From Candidatus Mesenet endosymbiont of Agriotes lineatus (GTDB taxonomy: Bacteria > Pseudomonadota > Alphaproteobacteria > Rickettsiales > Anaplasmataceae): a stretch of DNA of 64,000 bases. This document shows positions 28,533 to 38,575 of the stretch, one piece after another (positions within the stretch are counted from its first letter, which is position 1; every line of letters starts with the position of its first letter). A model generated the notes under the pieces. It was not told the origin of the DNA and searched no databases. It worked only from the letters and a program-made list of their open reading frames with translations. The position numbers and the translations under genes are program-made. The stretch spans positions 744,001-808,000 of the forward strand of contig NZ_OZ026454.1 in NCBI RefSeq assembly GCF_964019585.1. The letters run 5' to 3'.

Positions 28533-29209
28533 TGTCTCTCATAAAGAAAAAGGCGGCAATTATAACTGGCGCAGCAAAAAGATTAGGTAAGGCAATTGCT
28601 CTTACTTTCGCTAGTTATGGTTATGATATTGTAGTGCATTATCATAATTCTCATAATGAAGCAGCCTTCCTTAAGCATGTAATTGAAAGGCTTTATCAAA
28701 AAAAATGCTTAATTGTAAGAGCGGACTTCAATGATTTTTATTCCTTAAAGAATTTGGTAGAGAAAGCTTTTAAAGTTATGCCATATTCTAATGTTTTGAT
28801 TAATAATGCCTCAATATTTCACCGCAAAACTTTTTTAGAGACAGAAAATGAAGATCTTACATGTAATTACAACATTCACGTAAGAGCACCGTTTTTCTTA
28901 ATTCAATATTTTGCAAAAAAATGTCAAGATAAGGGATCTATAGTTAATGTTATAGACCATGGTATTATAAAACAGTCAAGTAACTATTATGCCTATATGT
29001 TAACCAAGAAATCACTTGCAAATTTAACACAAATGTCTGCCTTTGAGCTTGCTCCTAGAATTACGGTCAGTGCTATTTGCCCAGAGTTTATATCCGATGA
29101 TGAATTTCTTTCCAGTTCTAGTCGAGATAGCACCTTAAGCAAAGTGCTAAGAAAAATCATCGACCTGCTTGATACAACAGGGCAGCTTTATTTTTTATGT
29201 GATATTTAA
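28532..29209 (+). CDS. Short-chain dehydrogenase/reductase (pteridine-reductase-like)
   Basis: About 225 aa with a Rossmann fold: the cofactor motif TGAAKRLGKAIAL near the N-terminus, VLINNASIFHRKTF (the N-N-A-S motif), and the catalytic Y-x3-K in YAYMLTKKSLANL. The TGAAKRLG form and the overall pattern resemble FolM/pteridine-reductase SDRs, but the C-terminal substrate region is short and I cannot fix the substrate. The ATG overlaps the pheS stop as TGATG, so it is translated with the rpmI-rplT-pheS operon. Confidence 0.8.
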   Translation: MSLIKKKAAIITGAAKRLGKAIALTFASYGYDIVVHYHNSHNEAAFLKHVIERLYQKKCLIVRADFNDFYSLKNLVEKAFKVMPYSNVLINNASIFHRKTFLETENEDLTCNYNIHVRAPFFLIQYFAKKCQDKGSIVNVIDHGIIKQSSNYYAYMLTKKSLANLTQMSAFELAPRITVSAICPEFISDDEFLSSSSRDSTLSKVLRKIIDLLDTTGQLYFLCDI

Positions 29210-29257
29210 GTAATTTTTACTATGTAGTAAATATATAATATTGGTTGTATAAGGTAA

Positions 29258-29410
29258 AAAAACAACATAGGAATATTAAGTCATGTTATAGAAAGAAAGT
29301 TATCATTATTTACCAAAAATTATATTCAAGCTAAAAATAATACTTCTGGCATATCTATTACTAAAGATAATTTGAATCGAGAAATAAGTTTGCTAAATAA
29401 AAGAATATAG
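29258..29410 (+). pseudogene. Short coding remnant without a start codon
   Basis: A frame of 50 codons (GILSHVIERKLSLFTKNYIQ...ITKDNLNREISLLNKRI) has the look of a helical protein fragment, but no start codon and no ribosome-binding site. It lies in the 250-base gap between the SDR gene and thyX. Probably what is left of a lost gene; the family is unknown. Confidence 0.3.
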
Positions 29411-29461
29411 AAAATTGCAGAAAAAAATGCATTATATTATCATAAAGACTTTAAGTGTTTT

Positions 29462-30346
29462 ATGAATATAAATAATACAGAAGAGAAAACTTATCAGACA
29501 AAACGTGTCACAGCCAAAGAGATAGATGATATTTTATATAAAGAACATAAGATTTTAGATCATGGTTTTATTCGTGTAATAGATTACATGGGCTCTGATA
29601 GTAGTGTGGTGCAAGCAGCTCGAGTTTCTTACGGAGAAGGAACCAAGCATATTAGCCAAGATGCAGCTTTAATTAATTATCTGATGAGACACTCTCACAC
29701 TACGCCATTTGAGATGTGCGAAATAAAATTCCATGTAAAGCTTCCTATATTTGTTGCTAGGCAATGGATCAGGCATAGAACTGCAAATATTAATGAATAT
29801 TCAGCAAGATATTCTATACTTAGTCGTGAATTTTATATACCAGAAACCAGTCAAGTTGCTGAGCAATCTAAAAATAACGCACAAGGCAGAGGAAAAGAGT
29901 TGGATTATGAAACTGCTAAAGACATAACTACGGTTTTAAGTAAAAATTCTGATCTAGTATACTCCAGCTATGATAAATTGCTTGAAGATGGCCTAGCGAG
30001 AGAAATTGCAAGAATAAATCTAACACTTAATTACTATACTGAACTTTACTGGAAGATTGATTTGCACAATCTTCTTCACTTTTTAAAACTCAGAGGTAGT
30101 CATCATGCTCAATATGAAATCAGAGTTTATGCTGAAGAGATGATTAAGATAATAAAAAAGTGGGTACCTTTAACTTATAATGCCTTTGTCGAGTATTGTT
30201 TAGAATCATCTTCTATCTCAAAAAGTGGACTGGATATAGTGCGTAAGCTAATTAAAGGAGAAGAAGTTAAAAGAGAGGAAAATGCTATCGGTAAAAGAGA
30301 GTGGAACGAGCTTATGTCTGTGCTACAAATAACCGAATATGAATGA
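29462..30346 (+). CDS. thyX: Flavin-dependent thymidylate synthase
   Basis: Makes dTMP using FAD and NADPH. The ThyX motif R-H-R-x7-E-x-S-x-R is seen as [15 protein letters not shown]. Other landmarks are [17 protein letters not shown] and [15 protein letters not shown]. The 294-aa length fits Rickettsiales ThyX. Its 3' end overlaps the start of mnmE by eight bases. The presence of ThyX fits the absence of the classical ThyA in these bacteria. Confidence 0.95.
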   Translation: MNINNTEEKTYQTKRVTAKEIDDILYKEHKILDHGFIRVIDYMGSDSSVVQAARVSYGEGTKHISQDAALINYLMRHSHTTPFEMCEIKFHVKLPIFVARQWIRHRTANINEYSARYSILSREFYIPETSQVAEQSKNNAQGRGKELDYETAKDITTVLSKNSDLVYSSYDKLLEDGLAREIARINLTLNYYTELYWKIDLHNLLHFLKLRGSHHAQYEIRVYAEEMIKIIKKWVPLTYNAFVEYCLESSSISKSGLDIVRKLIKGEEVKREENAIGKREWNELMSVLQITEYE

Positions 30347-31649
30347 CACAATCTTTGCTTTATCTACAGCGTTTAGCAAATCAGGAATAGCAGTTATAAG
30401 AATATCAGGTCCTAGTTCTTTAAAAGTGTTAGAACATTTCAGTATACGAAAAGAAATTAAGCCAAGAATTGCAACTTTTGCAAAACTGTATGATAAAGAT
30501 TATCAGTTAATAGATGAGGGCATAATTCTCTATTTTTCTGCTCCAAACAGTTTCACTGGTGAAGATATTATAGAGCTACAGCTGCATGGAAGCAAAGCTG
30601 TAATTAAAACAGTGCTAGAGGAGCTATCAAAAATTTTTGTTATGGCCAAACCAGGAGAATTTTCCTTAAGGGCCTTTATTAATAATAAATTAAGTTTAAC
30701 TGCAGCTGAAGGACTTGCTGATCTAATAGACGCCGAGACAAAAGTGCAAGCAAAACAAGCATTAAGGCAAATGTCAGGAGAGCTAGATGTGTTATACCAA
30801 GAGTGGCGACAAAGATTGATTAATTTGCAGTCAAATGTTGAGGCATATATTGATTTTCCTGAAGATATTGAAGACTCTGTATTGAAAGAACTAGGTAAGG
30901 AAATACTAAATTTAATTAGCTCCTTAAAGGATCATTTGAATGATGAGAGAAAAGGCGAAAGGCTGCGTGAAGGGTTACATGTGGTGATAATAGGTGAGCC
31001 AAATGTTGGTAAATCTACCTTATTTAATTGTCTAGCAAAGCGTGATATCGCTATAACTTCACAGTATGCAGGTACAACTAGGGATGTTTTGGAAGCACAT
31101 ATTGATATTGGTGGATATCCAATTATTATTTCAGACACAGCCGGCATCAGAAGTAGCTCTGATCCGATAGAATGCGAGGGAATTGCAAGAGCAAAAAAAA
31201 GAGCTAGTGCAGCTGATATCAAAATTGCTTTATTTGATAAAATAAATAGCTTAGATTGTGAAACCTTATCATTAGTTGATGAGCAAACAATTTATGTGAT
31301 AAGCAAATCTGACAGTCAAAATAGTGACTTTCTTTCTATAAATAGCATGAATTTTTTAGCAATTTCTGTCCATAAGAATAAAGGGATTGATAGATTAGTA
31401 GAGTTGATTAAGGATAAAGCGCAAGCAATGTTAACTTACAACGATGAACCAGTTATCACACGCCAAAGGCATCGAAACTGCGTACAAAAAGCTTTGGAGT
31501 ATTTGCTGCTTTTTGATAGCAAAAAGCCAATAGAACTCATATCAGAAGATTTTAGATTGGCTGCTAAGGAACTTGAAAAGATAGTTGGCGCAATTGATGC
31601 TGACGAAATATTAGATAACATATTTAGTAAATTTTGTCTTGGAAAGTGA
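30339..31649 (+). CDS. mnmE: tRNA modification GTPase MnmE (TrmE)
   Basis: With MnmG it adds the cmnm5 group to U34 of certain tRNAs. The N-terminal folate-binding domain includes [13 protein letters not shown] and [15 protein letters not shown]. The G domain has its P-loop at residues 219-226 (GEPNVGKS), DTAG in [11 protein letters not shown], and a late ISKSD. The C-terminal C-x-G-K is present as FCLGK. The length is 436 aa. It overlaps thyX and is followed by a palindromic terminator. Confidence 0.96.
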   Translation: MNDTIFALSTAFSKSGIAVIRISGPSSLKVLEHFSIRKEIKPRIATFAKLYDKDYQLIDEGIILYFSAPNSFTGEDIIELQLHGSKAVIKTVLEELSKIFVMAKPGEFSLRAFINNKLSLTAAEGLADLIDAETKVQAKQALRQMSGELDVLYQEWRQRLINLQSNVEAYIDFPEDIEDSVLKELGKEILNLISSLKDHLNDERKGERLREGLHVVIIGEPNVGKSTLFNCLAKRDIAITSQYAGTTRDVLEAHIDIGGYPIIISDTAGIRSSSDPIECEGIARAKKRASAADIKIALFDKINSLDCETLSLVDEQTIYVISKSDSQNSDFLSINSMNFLAISVHKNKGIDRLVELIKDKAQAMLTYNDEPVITRQRHRNCVQKALEYLLLFDSKKPIELISEDFRLAAKELEKIVGAIDADEILDNIFSKFCLGK

Positions 31650-31704
31650 TAATTCAAACTATTATTTCTCTTTCTGGAAGGTTTTTCTAAAATTTTAGAT
31701 CATC

Positions 31705-31723
31705 TTTCTTTTAACAAAAGAAA
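31705..31723. terminator. Palindromic hairpin between convergent genes
   Basis: A perfect 8-bp stem TTTCTTTT / AAAAGAAA with a 3-base loop (AAC) lies between mnmE and the convergent ankyrin gene, which ends at 31724. It is likely a weak bidirectional terminator. All-A/T-plus-one-G/C stems like this are typical of such genomes. Confidence 0.45.
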
Positions 31724-32683
31724 TTAGCGTTGCCTTAAATTACTACGTTCTATTGCCTGAAATACTACTGGATCTTGCAAAACTTTTTCTTTTACGGCTG
31801 CTTTTCGCATCTTTTTTATTTTTGCTGCTATTGTATTTGAATCTGAATTGAAAATTTTCTGATCAATGGTAGCAACATCTTTAAACTTATCTGCAGGATC
31901 AATAGTATAAAATCCATCGGTAGAATTTATAAAAAATAGAATTGGACCGATGTCATATTTAGTTGCAGGACGAAGATTTAGACGTAATGACAAAACCCCC
32001 AACCTTTTTTGTTCATCTAAACCAAGCATATCAATTGGTGTTTTGTTGTATTTATTTTTAATCCATGGGTTCGCTCCTTTTTCCAGCAACTGAATGATGA
32101 ACCTTTCATCTCTTCTTGCACAAGCGATATGAAGAGCAGTATCACCACATATAGTTTTGTCGTTGATATATTTTTCAATATCTCTATGATTTAATATCTC
32201 GTCAACTATACACCTTTGCACATCATGCCCTTTAAGCAATAAAAAATGTAAAGCGTTTTTACCAACTTTATCGGTAATGAATGGGTTAGCACTAAAGTCA
32301 CATAATAATGTTAATGAAGCTCTCGGGCTGACATCTCTTCCAGAAGAGATGTCCCATAGCAGTATGGTATTACCATATATGCCACCAAAGTGTATCTCGT
32401 TGACATCAAATCCCTTGCTACAGATAAAATGCATAATGCTAATATAAGTAGCGTTTCTATCAGAAAGATTTAAACTGTGTAAATGATCAATTGCACCACA
32501 AAATATAGCATATTTTGCATTCTCAGATAATGGTTCATTGATATCACAAAATTCTTCAACATCTTCTAAAGTAACATTGGGTGCAATTTCTATTCCCCCA
32601 TGCTTATTAAAGCTTACACCAGACTCTTTATTTTTTATTCTTGCAGTTGCTGCATATCTGGATTGCTTCTTACCTCTATACAT
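31724..32683 (-). CDS. Ankyrin-repeat protein
   Basis: 319 aa, soluble, with three or four ankyrin repeats in the middle (KNALHFLLLKGHDVQRCIVD; GDTALHIACARRDERFIIQL; LEKGANPWIKNKYNKTPIDM). A C-terminal module follows (FKDVATIDQKIFNSDSNTI...KIKKM) that recurs in the fragment at 15802-16122. There is no signal peptide. A GGGGG run lies two bases before the ATG at 32683. Ankyrin proteins in Wolbachia are candidates for secretion into the host, but no secretion signal can be seen here. Confidence 0.85.
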   Translation of the reverse strand: MYRGKKQSRYAATARIKNKESGVSFNKHGGIEIAPNVTLEDVEEFCDINEPLSENAKYAIFCGAIDHLHSLNLSDRNATYISIMHFICSKGFDVNEIHFGGIYGNTILLWDISSGRDVSPRASLTLLCDFSANPFITDKVGKNALHFLLLKGHDVQRCIVDEILNHRDIEKYINDKTICGDTALHIACARRDERFIIQLLEKGANPWIKNKYNKTPIDMLGLDEQKRLGVLSLRLNLRPATKYDIGPILFFINSTDGFYTIDPADKFKDVATIDQKIFNSDSNTIAAKIKKMRKAAVKEKVLQDPVVFQAIERSNLRQR

Positions 32684-32829
32684 ATCCCCCTAAATTGATT
32701 TCAAGTACTCAATTTAATAACACATTAAATTTAATATAAAATCTATAATTATTTTAAAATAAAATATCTATTTAACCTTTACTTTAATTTTTATATAATT
32801 GATCAACTTAGATTATTATTAAGGTTATT

Positions 32830-33945
32830 TTGTATAAAAATTCAGAAGACTACAGTGCAGTTTTAGTATTGCAAGATGGTAGGTCCTTTTGGGGTAAGTC
32901 AATAGGTAAAAAAGGAGAAGCCGTAGGAGAAGTTTGCTTTACCACTTCAATGACTGGCTATCAGCATACTATCACAGATCCATCCTTTGCTGAACAAATA
33001 ATTACATTCACATTTCCTCATATAGGTAATGTTGGCATTAATGATAAAGATTACGAAAGGCAAAAGATCTTTGCCAGTGGAATAGTAGTACGAGAAATAT
33101 CTCAGGCTTACCATTCTTCCTGCAAAATGGATTTAGATGATTGGTTAAAACAGAACGAAATAGTTGGAATATCCGGAGTTGACACCAGAGCACTAACTAA
33201 TCACTTAAGACGTTACGGGCACCAAAGTGGTGTTATCTGCTCACCTGATGATCTACAAAACATAAAAAAAGATTTTTTACCATCGGAAGGGCTAGATTTA
33301 GCAAGTAAAGTAAATAAGCATAATGACTACATAGTAAAGGAGGGAGATGGCAATTTAGATTATAATGTGGTTATAGTAGATTTTGGCGTAAAAAGTGGTA
33401 TAATTAGTTGCCTAATAAGTTTAGGCTGCAAAGTAATAGTGGTTGCAGCAAAGGAAAACTTTGCTGAAGAAGTGTTAAGCTTAAAACCAGATGGTATAGT
33501 GCTTTCCAACGGTCCAGGTGATCCGTTAGCTATGGCAAAATATGCAGCAAGAGAAATAAATATTCTTATAAAGTCTAATTTACCTATTTTTGGTATATGC
33601 TTAGGACATCAGTTACTTGCTATTACGCTTGGGGCCAGGACGATAAAAATGAATCTAGGTCATAGAGGTAACAATCATCCAGTATGTGAGGTGGGTAGTA
33701 CAAAAGTGGAGATAACAACTCAAAATCATGGCTTTGTGGTTGATCCTAAGACTTTGCCAAGTAATGTTGAGGTAACTCATATTTCTCTCTTTGATAACAG
33801 CATAGAAGGAATCAAGCTAAAAGAATATCCGGTTTTTTCTGTGCAGTATCATCCAGAAGGATCTCCTGGTCCTTATGATTCACATTATTTGTTTAAACGC
33901 TTTGTTGATAATATGAAGAAACAGAAGGACTCTTATTGTTCTTAA
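32830..33945 (+). CDS. carA: Carbamoyl-phosphate synthase small (glutaminase) subunit
   Basis: Hydrolyses glutamine to supply ammonia to CarB for pyrimidine synthesis. The N-terminal CPSase_sm domain has GEVCFTTSMTGYQHTITDPS, and the class I glutaminase has its nucleophile Cys257 in IFGICLGHQLL and the His-x-Glu pair in VQYHPEGSPGP. It is 371 aa. The start is a TTG at 32830 with AAGG five bases upstream; no ATG is available before the conserved domain. Its 3' end overlaps the convergent epimerase gene by 53 bases. pyrF is elsewhere in the window. Confidence 0.95.
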   Translation: MYKNSEDYSAVLVLQDGRSFWGKSIGKKGEAVGEVCFTTSMTGYQHTITDPSFAEQIITFTFPHIGNVGINDKDYERQKIFASGIVVREISQAYHSSCKMDLDDWLKQNEIVGISGVDTRALTNHLRRYGHQSGVICSPDDLQNIKKDFLPSEGLDLASKVNKHNDYIVKEGDGNLDYNVVIVDFGVKSGIISCLISLGCKVIVVAAKENFAEEVLSLKPDGIVLSNGPGDPLAMAKYAAREINILIKSNLPIFGICLGHQLLAITLGARTIKMNLGHRGNNHPVCEVGSTKVEITTQNHGFVVDPKTLPSNVEVTHISLFDNSIEGIKLKEYPVFSVQYHPEGSPGPYDSHYLFKRFVDNMKKQKDSYCS

Positions 33946-34729
33946 ATTCGTGGATTAGACCTTCTTTGTATGTTGGATATTGCAAAACTACATTAAGGTT
34001 CGTTTTTATTTTTGCATTGCTAACGCGTTTAGTTCCATTATAAAAGCTTCTATTTGACAATTTTGAAAAATGAATTGGGACTGGTGGTTCAATCTTAAGG
34101 AGATTTGCAGCATAAGCTATAACCTCAGATTGTGGTGATGGCAGGTCATCAGCACAGTTATATACCTCTCCTGGATCAGGACTGTTTATTGAGCTAAGTA
34201 GTATGCTAGCTATATCTTCAACATGAATACGTGAGAAAACATGACCTTCTTTTATTACACTTTTTGCCTTGCCTAACTTTAGATCGACTAAAGCATTTCT
34301 GCCTGGACCATATATTGCTGCCAAACGAAAAAAGTGCACTGGCAAGTTATTTTGCCTCCACTTTTTTTCACATTCAAGTCGCCCTATCCCCCTTTCTTCA
34401 ACTGGTTTTGCTTTTGAATCTTCTGTAACCCAGTGGCCATAATGTTCGCCGTAGACACTTGTTGCTGATAGATACCCTATCCATTTAACATTTTTAAAAT
34501 AATTGCCATATTTTTCCAATACATTATCACCATTTGGAGGTATCGAAATTAAAACATGAGTTGCATCTAGCAGTAAGCCTTGTACAAGATTAGAGTTATA
34601 ATCCAGTATGTTAATATCTGCATTTTTATTAGTTTTGCTTGAAGTCCCACTGATTTTCCAGCCTAAATTAGCCAATTTTTGTGATAAAAACTTAGCTACA
34701 TATCCGTAGCCAAAACAAAATAAGTGCAT
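33893..34729 (-). CDS. NAD(P)-dependent epimerase/dehydratase family protein (YeeZ-like)
   Basis: 278 aa with an N-terminal Rossmann motif CFGYGYVAKFLSQKL (G-x-G-x2-A pattern). It also has YLSATSVYGEHYGHWVTEDS, RLAAIYGPGRNALVDLK and SRIHVEDIASILLSSI, which identify the extended-SDR epimerase-like family. The classical Y-x3-K is not evident in the expected place, as is common in the YeeZ-type atypical members. The substrate is unknown. It ends convergently within the last 53 bases of carA. Confidence 0.8.
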   Translation of the reverse strand: MHLFCFGYGYVAKFLSQKLANLGWKISGTSSKTNKNADINILDYNSNLVQGLLLDATHVLISIPPNGDNVLEKYGNYFKNVKWIGYLSATSVYGEHYGHWVTEDSKAKPVEERGIGRLECEKKWRQNNLPVHFFRLAAIYGPGRNALVDLKLGKAKSVIKEGHVFSRIHVEDIASILLSSINSPDPGEVYNCADDLPSPQSEVIAYAANLLKIEPPVPIHFSKLSNRSFYNGTKRVSNAKIKTNLNVVLQYPTYKEGLIHEFKNNKSPSVSSYYQQSV

Positions 34730-34781
34730 ACTAAATAGAAATTTTAAACTATATATTATAGGTCTATTTATCTCTTAGCAA

Positions 34782-35750
34782 ATGTTTGAAAGTAGTGATT
34801 TAGTAAGTGAAGATTTAAAAATCTTGGAGAATTTCTTAAATAATAGCAGCGAAAATAGCAACATATCTCTTGTCAGTAGTGTTGTATCACACTTAATTAA
34901 AGCTGGAGGTAAAAGACTGCGCCCTGCATTAGTATTTATAGCATGCAAAATGCTCAGTTATCAAGATGAAGAAGATAAAAGAATACGTGTAGCTGCAGCA
35001 ATAGAATTTATACATAACGCCACTTTACTGCATGATGACGTGCTTGATGAAAGTGAGCTCAGAAGAGGAATAAGCACTGCAAACAAAATCTGGGGAAACA
35101 AAACTAGTATTTTAGTAGGTGATTTTTTACTGACAATGGCGTTTCAGTGGCTAATAGAATGCAAAAGTTTTGATATACTATCTATTTTGTCGCAGTCTTC
35201 TGCTACTATAGTAAGTGGAGAGATAAAACAAATGCTAATTTGCAATGATATCACTATGAAAGAACAAGATTATATTGATATTGTGTCAGCAAAGACAGCA
35301 GCTCTATTTGCTGCCTCTTGTGAAGCTGCAGCTGCCTTAGCTAAGGTATCAGTAGAGGAAAGAGAAGCTTTAAAGAGCTTTGGAGTTAATTTTGGTATTG
35401 CGTTTCAGATAATTGATGATGTTTTGGATTATAGTGGAGAGCAGTCTGGTAAAAATCTAGGTAATGATTTTTACAATAGAAAAGTAACTCTACCTGTTAT
35501 TATTTCTTATAATCTTGCAGATGAAGCAGAGAAGGAATTTTGGCAAAGTTCTTTTAGTGTAGTAGAAAGCTGCAGAAACTTCCAAAAAGCTATATCCTAT
35601 ATTGAAGGCCATAAAGCTATAGAACTAGCTAAGGAAAAAGCAGAGTCTTATGTCAAAATAGCAAAAGAAAGTTTAAATATCTTCTCTAATTCTATATATA
35701 AAAATACCCTCATCACCCTGCTAGACTTTACCTTACATCGTAAATCGTGA
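34782..35750 (+). CDS. ispB: Polyprenyl diphosphate synthase (octaprenyl type)
   Basis: Builds the long isoprenoid chain of ubiquinone. Class I prenyltransferase landmarks are GGKRLRPALVFIA, the first Asp-rich motif LLHDDVLDES, GDFLLTMAF, and the second Asp-rich motif FQIIDDVLDYSG. The length of 322 aa fits. Chain length cannot be read with certainty from the sequence, so the ispB name is by family and context. It is divergent from the epimerase gene, about 50 bases away. Confidence 0.9.
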   Translation: MFESSDLVSEDLKILENFLNNSSENSNISLVSSVVSHLIKAGGKRLRPALVFIACKMLSYQDEEDKRIRVAAAIEFIHNATLLHDDVLDESELRRGISTANKIWGNKTSILVGDFLLTMAFQWLIECKSFDILSILSQSSATIVSGEIKQMLICNDITMKEQDYIDIVSAKTAALFAASCEAAAALAKVSVEEREALKSFGVNFGIAFQIIDDVLDYSGEQSGKNLGNDFYNRKVTLPVIISYNLADEAEKEFWQSSFSVVESCRNFQKAISYIEGHKAIELAKEKAESYVKIAKESLNIFSNSIYKNTLITLLDFTLHRKS

Positions 35751-35881
35751 TAGCCGTTTTAAACATTAGCAGTTCTTATTTCTTCTTAATTTATATTATA
35801 CCACATAACCGAAGTTGTGCATTAACTAAAGAAAAATTGCAATATCATTAAAAAAATTATAGCATAAAAGTTTTTAAAGTA

Positions 35882-36364
35882 ATGAATATTAGATATTTTA
35901 GGTATTATGTTACACTGTTGATTTTATGGATTATTTTATCTGGTCACTTTGAGTGTTTTTTTGTAGTATCGGGTATCTTCAGTTGCCTATTTACTATACT
36001 ATTTTGTCAACGTTTAAGTAGTTTAAATATTTGGAATAAATCAGATGGAGTGTTTTTTTTTCGTTTTATTGCTTATATTGGCTGGTTAATGTTGCAAGTA
36101 GTGCTATCATCTGCATATATAGCAAAAAAAGTATGGCAATTATCGTTCAATCCTCAGGTTATTGTTTTTCAGTCACAACAGAGAAATAGCATGAGCTTGG
36201 CTTTATTTACCAATTCTGTTACACTAACTCCCGGTACTATGAGTGTTGATGCGATACAAAAAGATCCATATAAAATTATAATATCTACAATAGATAAAAA
36301 ACTTATAGATGGCTTAAATGATATGGATCATAAAGTAGCTCAACTTTTTTTAACTTTTAAATAA
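35882..36364 (+). CDS. mnhE: Na+/H+ antiporter subunit E (MnhE/MrpE-like)
   Basis: 160 aa with three membrane helices at the N-terminus and a short cytoplasmic domain carrying the conserved NSVTLTPGTMSVDAI. This is the MNHE family signature. It is a subunit of multi-component cation/proton antiporters. The other subunits are not adjacent. It is convergent with the following minus-strand gene, with a 15-base overlap. Confidence 0.88.
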   Translation: MNIRYFRYYVTLLILWIILSGHFECFFVVSGIFSCLFTILFCQRLSSLNIWNKSDGVFFFRFIAYIGWLMLQVVLSSAYIAKKVWQLSFNPQVIVFQSQQRNSMSLALFTNSVTLTPGTMSVDAIQKDPYKIIISTIDKKLIDGLNDMDHKVAQLFLTFK

Positions 36365-36784
36365 GCTCACAGCATCTTTATATTCTTTAATAAAATTTTC
36401 TTCCATATCTTTAGATAATATAGCGTTTAACGTATAGCACAGGTGACTATATAAATCTTGTAAATGTAACATATTGCTTCTTTTTTTACTATTGCTATTG
36501 AATCTATCAGGAAATATTTCTTTCATTATTTCAATTGTTAGTAGTTTATTTAAAAGGATATTTTCTCTTGCAATAATAATTCTTACCAAAGCTGTATTAA
36601 AATAATGCTTACTTCCTAAGAGAAACTCATTATTTTGTGGCTCATAGGTCTTAATTATATATAAATTAATTATTTTTGATAAACTATTATTATAGTATTC
36701 ACGATTTTTTATAACTTCCCAATTAACTATCTGTGAATCCTCAGGTTTAGAATTGCTGTTTATATTAGCTAAAAACTTACTCAT
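36350..36784 (-). CDS. Hypothetical protein
   Basis: A 144-aa soluble, helix-rich protein starting MSKFLANINSNSKPEDS. There is no TM helix or recognisable motif. A GGGG-containing ribosome-binding site (AGGGGA) lies eight bases before the ATG at 36784. Its 3' end overlaps mnhE convergently. I do not recognise the family. Low-complexity Asn/Ser/Lys content is typical of lineage-specific genes in this genome. Confidence 0.55.
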   Translation of the reverse strand: MSKFLANINSNSKPEDSQIVNWEVIKNREYYNNSLSKIINLYIIKTYEPQNNEFLLGSKHYFNTALVRIIIARENILLNKLLTIEIMKEIFPDRFNSNSKKRSNMLHLQDLYSHLCYTLNAILSKDMEENFIKEYKDAVSLFKS

Positions 36785-36934
36785 TTAACTATCCCCTATT
36801 ATGATTAATCTATGTATTATATATTCCTTTGGTTAAGTAACTTATAATGTGTTTAGTAGCCATTTCTCAAAAAATTTAAATAAATATAATGTGTTAACAT
36901 ATTATAGCAAACCCCATTGATGAGAGGAGCAAGA

Positions 36935-37370
36935 GATGGTAACATTCATTAGATTTGAGAAAGAAAGCAAAGGATTTTATAAGAGAAGTATAAAAAACCG
37001 ATAAATTATATATATTGACGAATGTGGTGTAAATAGCTGCCTTTGTCTGGAATATACGTATGCTCCTAAAGGAGATTGCAAAAATTTCACCCAGAAGGAG
37101 TGAGAATAATTGCTGGGAAAAGAGGCAAAGAAATTATAGCAGCTATATTGATAGCAGTATATTTTGAGGCGTATATTGAGAAATTTTTATACCCAGAGCT
37201 TCAAAAAAACGAAGTTGTAGTTTGTGATATTCACAAAAAACTTGATTCAAAATGCAAGCTGTAAGTTAATATTTCTACCGCCATACTCTCCTGATTTAAA
37301 CCCAATTGAACATTTTTGGAATACTTTAAAGTTTAGAATTAGAAAAATTTTACCTAATTCATAAATTTAG
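36935..37370 (+). mobile_element. Remnant of an IS630/Tc1-mariner-type element
   Basis: Transposase fragments in different frames. KKAKDFIREV, a stop and KTDKLYI lie near 36960-37015. YIDECGVNSCLCLEY and TYAPKGDCK (first catalytic Asp) lie at 37011-37080. VRIIAGKRGKEIIAAILIAV and ELQKNEVVVCD (second Asp, normally VVLDNASFH) run to about 37240. LPPYSPDLNPIEHFWNTLK (third acidic residue, Glu) lies at about 37275-37335. This is the DDE order of IS630-family transposases. Several frameshifts and a deletion between the first and second parts show it is dead. I found no terminal repeats. Confidence 0.75.
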
Positions 37371-37384
37371 CTATCAATCGTGCC

Positions 37385-37706
37385 TTTTAATGGTTCTGTT
37401 GCTAATGGGATTTACTATACCTCCTAAAGGCAAGATGTCTTCTGATAATATCTCAATTATATTAAAAACAATGGCTTGCTTTTGTTTCCACCCCCGTCAT
37501 CAGCGCAAATCTTATAATCTTTTCATTTGAACTCTTATTATCAGGAACAAAAATCCATTTTGTTATGTCTTTATTTAAATTACTAACAAGTAATTGACCT
37601 AGGATCAATCTACTGAAGTAATTTTTTTATTTTCTCTCGTAAAACATACTTCATCTCTTCTTAGTGTCAATATTGAGTACGTTTCTGCTAAGCCAAGTTT
37701 TAACTT
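37385..37706 (-). pseudogene. Decayed coding remnant upstream-side of the PPDK regulator
   Basis: On the minus strand short readable stretches occur in shifting frames: LAETYSILTLRRDEVCFTRE, then NLNKDITKWIFVPDNKS, then FNIIEILSEDILPLGG. They are separated by stops. They look like one broken gene, but I do not recognise the family. Nothing intact is present in this stretch. Confidence 0.35.
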
Positions 37707-38531
37707 TTAGTCAGCTATTTTTTGCATTTTATGAAAATATTGCATTATAATTGCAGCTATTTCCTCTATTGATCGTTGTGTTACATCAATGATTGGCCAT
37801 TTATTGTTAGAAAAAAAAGCTTCTGCTTCTAGTATTTCTTTTTCAACTTGCTCAGTGCCTATGTACTGCTTATTATTTATATCTTTTATTGAAATCAGCC
37901 TATTTTTACGTATTTGTATTAGTCTATCTATATCTATAGTTAACCCAATAACTAATGTGTTTTTAATTTTCTTTAGGTCTACATAAAAAGGTACCTCATC
38001 AACAAAAGGTAAATTTGCTACTCTATAACCACGATAAGCTAAGTATATGCTAGTTGGTGATTTTGATGTACGTGACACTCCAACTAAGACTACATCAGCT
38101 TCATCAATATCATAAATATTTTGTCCATCATCATGATTGATAGTGTAATTAATTGCATCCATTCGTTCATAATAATTATCACTTAAGCTATTATGCAAAT
38201 TTAGAAATGAATCTTTCTTAACATTCAAATAAGATGAAATTTCTCTCATGATATGAGACAGTATTGCCACATAAGGAACTTTGAGGGTACGACAACTCTC
38301 TTTCAAGTAATTTCTTAGCTTATCATTAGTGATAGTACAGATGACAAAATTATGCTCATCTTTTTTTATCAATCCTAAAATCTTATCAATTTGTTGCTTG
38401 TCTTGTACCAAAGACCACACGTTTTCTCTGGCATCAATTGAGTTAAAATGTTGAACTGCAGCTCTTGCAACTGATGCAACAGTTTCTCCTGTTGAGTCAG
38501 ATACTAAGTGTAGGTTAAGTATTTTCTTCAA
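37707..38531 (-). CDS. ppsR: Pyruvate, phosphate dikinase regulatory protein (DUF299 kinase/pyrophosphorylase)
   Basis: A bifunctional kinase/pyrophosphorylase that switches PPDK (or PEP synthase) off and on by ADP-dependent phosphorylation. Landmarks are [12 protein letters not shown] at the N-terminus and the phosphate-binding loop [21 protein letters not shown]. It is 274 aa. The start is a TTG at 38531 ([13 protein letters not shown]); there is no ATG before the conserved start. PPDK itself is not in the window. The gene symbol is a family label, not a proven function here. Confidence 0.88.
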   Translation of the reverse strand: MKKILNLHLVSDSTGETVASVARAAVQHFNSIDARENVWSLVQDKQQIDKILGLIKKDEHNFVICTITNDKLRNYLKESCRTLKVPYVAILSHIMREISSYLNVKKDSFLNLHNSLSDNYYERMDAINYTINHDDGQNIYDIDEADVVLVGVSRTSKSPTSIYLAYRGYRVANLPFVDEVPFYVDLKKIKNTLVIGLTIDIDRLIQIRKNRLISIKDINNKQYIGTEQVEKEILEAEAFFSNNKWPIIDVTQRSIEEIAAIIMQYFHKMQKIAD

Positions 38532-38575
38532 GATATCAGTAGACTTATTATATTATAAAATATACTATAAAATGC

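Noticed and set aside
33893-33945. 53-base convergent overlap of carA and the epimerase gene as a regulatory antisense
   Set aside because: Both reading frames are intact and the overlap is modest; nothing indicates regulation beyond ordinary gene packing.
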